From: Ornithinimicrobium pekingense DSM 21552
GTDB taxonomy: Bacteria; Actinomycetota; Actinomycetes; Actinomycetales; Dermatophilaceae
Direction of reading: 5' to 3'
Length of the DNA: 64,000 nt
Assembly: GCF_000421185.1 (NCBI RefSeq)
Contig: NZ_ATWJ01000009.1
Coordinates: 126,868-190,867, forward strand
Shown here piece after piece: positions 63,394 to 64,000 of the stretch. Position 1 is the stretch's first letter; every line of letters begins with the position of its first letter. The position numbers and the translations under genes are program-made. A model generated the notes under the pieces. It was given only the letters and a program-made list of their open reading frames with translations. It did no database searches and was not told the origin of the DNA.

Positions 63394-64000
63394 GTGGCAG
63401 AGACATCACCTGGCCGCGTCGCTCCCGAGCAGCGCGAGACGTGGACCCACAACACCGGGTTCATCCTCGCCGCGATCGGGTCGGCGGTCGGACTCGGCAA
63501 CATCTGGCGGTTCCCCGGCGTCGCCTACGAGAGCGGGGGCGGGGCCTTCCTCATCCCCTACCTCGTCGCCCTCCTGACGGCCGGCATCCCGATCCTGTTC
63601 CTCGACTACGCCATCGGTCACCGCTACCGGGGCGCGGCCCCGCTGGCCTACCGCCGCATGCGCAAGGGTATGGAGCCCCTCGGCTGGTTCCAGATCATGC
63701 TCTCCTTCGTCATCTCGGTCTACTACGCCGCGGTGATCGCGTGGTCGCTGAGCTACTTCGTCTTCGCCTTCGACCTGCGCTGGGGTGAGGACACCGCCGG
63801 GTTCTTCGTCGGCGAGTACCTGCAGGTGGGTGACCCGGAGGTCTCGACCACGATCGTCTCCGCGGTGGCGATCCCCCTGGTCCTCGTCTGGCTGGCCGTG
63901 CTCGTCATCCTGGCGCTGGGCGTGGCCAACGGCGTGCAGAAGGTCAACATGGTCTTCATCCCGCTGCTGGCCGTCGCCTTCGCGGGCCTGGTGGTGCGCG
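63394..64000 (+). CDS. NSS-family sodium symporter (N-terminal part)
   Basis: The first 202 residues of a neurotransmitter:sodium symporter (LeuT-like). The first helix has GFILAAIGSAVGLGNIWRFPGVAYESGGGAFLIPY, which includes the sodium- and substrate-binding GNIWRFP. Later helices (FQIMLSFVISVYYAAVIAWSLSYF) are typical. These symporters take up amino acids or related small molecules with Na+. GAGGAGG lies 6 bases before the GTG. The gene runs off the window. It follows catC by 32 bases and may import a compound feeding catechol. Confidence 0.9.
   Translation, partial: MAETSPGRVAPEQRETWTHNTGFILAAIGSAVGLGNIWRFPGVAYESGGGAFLIPYLVALLTAGIPILFLDYAIGHRYRGAAPLAYRRMRKGMEPLGWFQIMLSFVISVYYAAVIAWSLSYFVFAFDLRWGEDTAGFFVGEYLQVGDPEVSTTIVSAVAIPLVLVWLAVLVILALGVANGVQKVNMVFIPLLAVAFAGLVVR

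Overview
This window is a high-GC (over 70 percent by eye) actinobacterial chromosome segment. Gene content (SigE-type sigma factor, DUF222/HNH protein, Tricorn protease, CWB2 wall-binding repeats, a pcaHGB operon with an IclR regulator, fused IcmF) and the many genes starting 6-8 bases after a TANNNT box point to a free-living Micrococcales member, most likely near Intrasporangiaceae/Ornithinimicrobiaceae. That placement is inference. No rRNA, tRNA, CRISPR array or insertion sequence was seen. Genes are packed tightly; no gene-free stretch exceeds about 300 bases except the remnant of a broken gene at 39203-39962.

Layout. 1-5246: an MFS transporter cut by the window start, an aldo/keto reductase, a chaperone-like protein, then an overlapping three-gene unit (nucleotidyltransferase, BON protein, metallophosphoesterase). 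5250-12206: a protein of unknown function and two large exported proteins with CWB2 repeats (one with Calx-beta, one with SpoIID), flanking an epoxide-hydrolase-like enzyme. 12256-17926: a membrane protein, quinone reductase, amidohydrolase, DHA2 exporter and a coupled flavin monooxygenase. 17950-23739: urate breakdown: an unknown nucleotide-binding-like protein, a CitE/malate-synthase-like aldolase, uricase, OHCU decarboxylase, HIU hydrolase, allantoinase and ureidoglycine aminohydrolase. 23805-29421: a small membrane protein, an ALDH7-type dehydrogenase with an FAD amine oxidase (probably lysine/pipecolate catabolism), a Tat-type L,D-transpeptidase, and a sigma factor with a membrane partner. 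29553-38973: Tricorn protease, VOC protein, SDR, NYN nuclease-like protein with a histone-like tail, DUF488, DUF222-HNH, TPR protein and dimethylargininase.

39203-46090 is the protocatechuate branch of the beta-ketoadipate pathway (pobA, pcaR, pcaC, pcaD, pcaB, pcaG, pcaH, all on the minus strand) with a three-half-site operator before pcaH and a truncated acyl-CoA dehydrogenase after pobA. pcaD and pcaC are separate genes joined by a 4-base overlap, and pcaC has a linker-like head, suggesting a split of the usual actinobacterial pcaL fusion. 46305-59887 holds a VOC protein, a frameshifted SNF2/SWIM helicase, a LuxR regulator, icmF with a MarR regulator and a likely operator, a signal-less B12/metal receptor-like protein, a striking 40-bp perfect palindrome, an aldehyde dehydrogenase, DUF429 and aroQ. 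60060-64000 is the catechol branch (LysR regulator, catB, catA, catC) followed by an NSS-family sodium symporter that runs off the end.

Together the two aromatic clusters convert 4-hydroxybenzoate/protocatechuate and catechol to 3-oxoadipate; the genes that finish the pathway (CoA transferase, thiolase) are not in the window. Likewise the allantoin route lacks allantoate amidohydrolase here.
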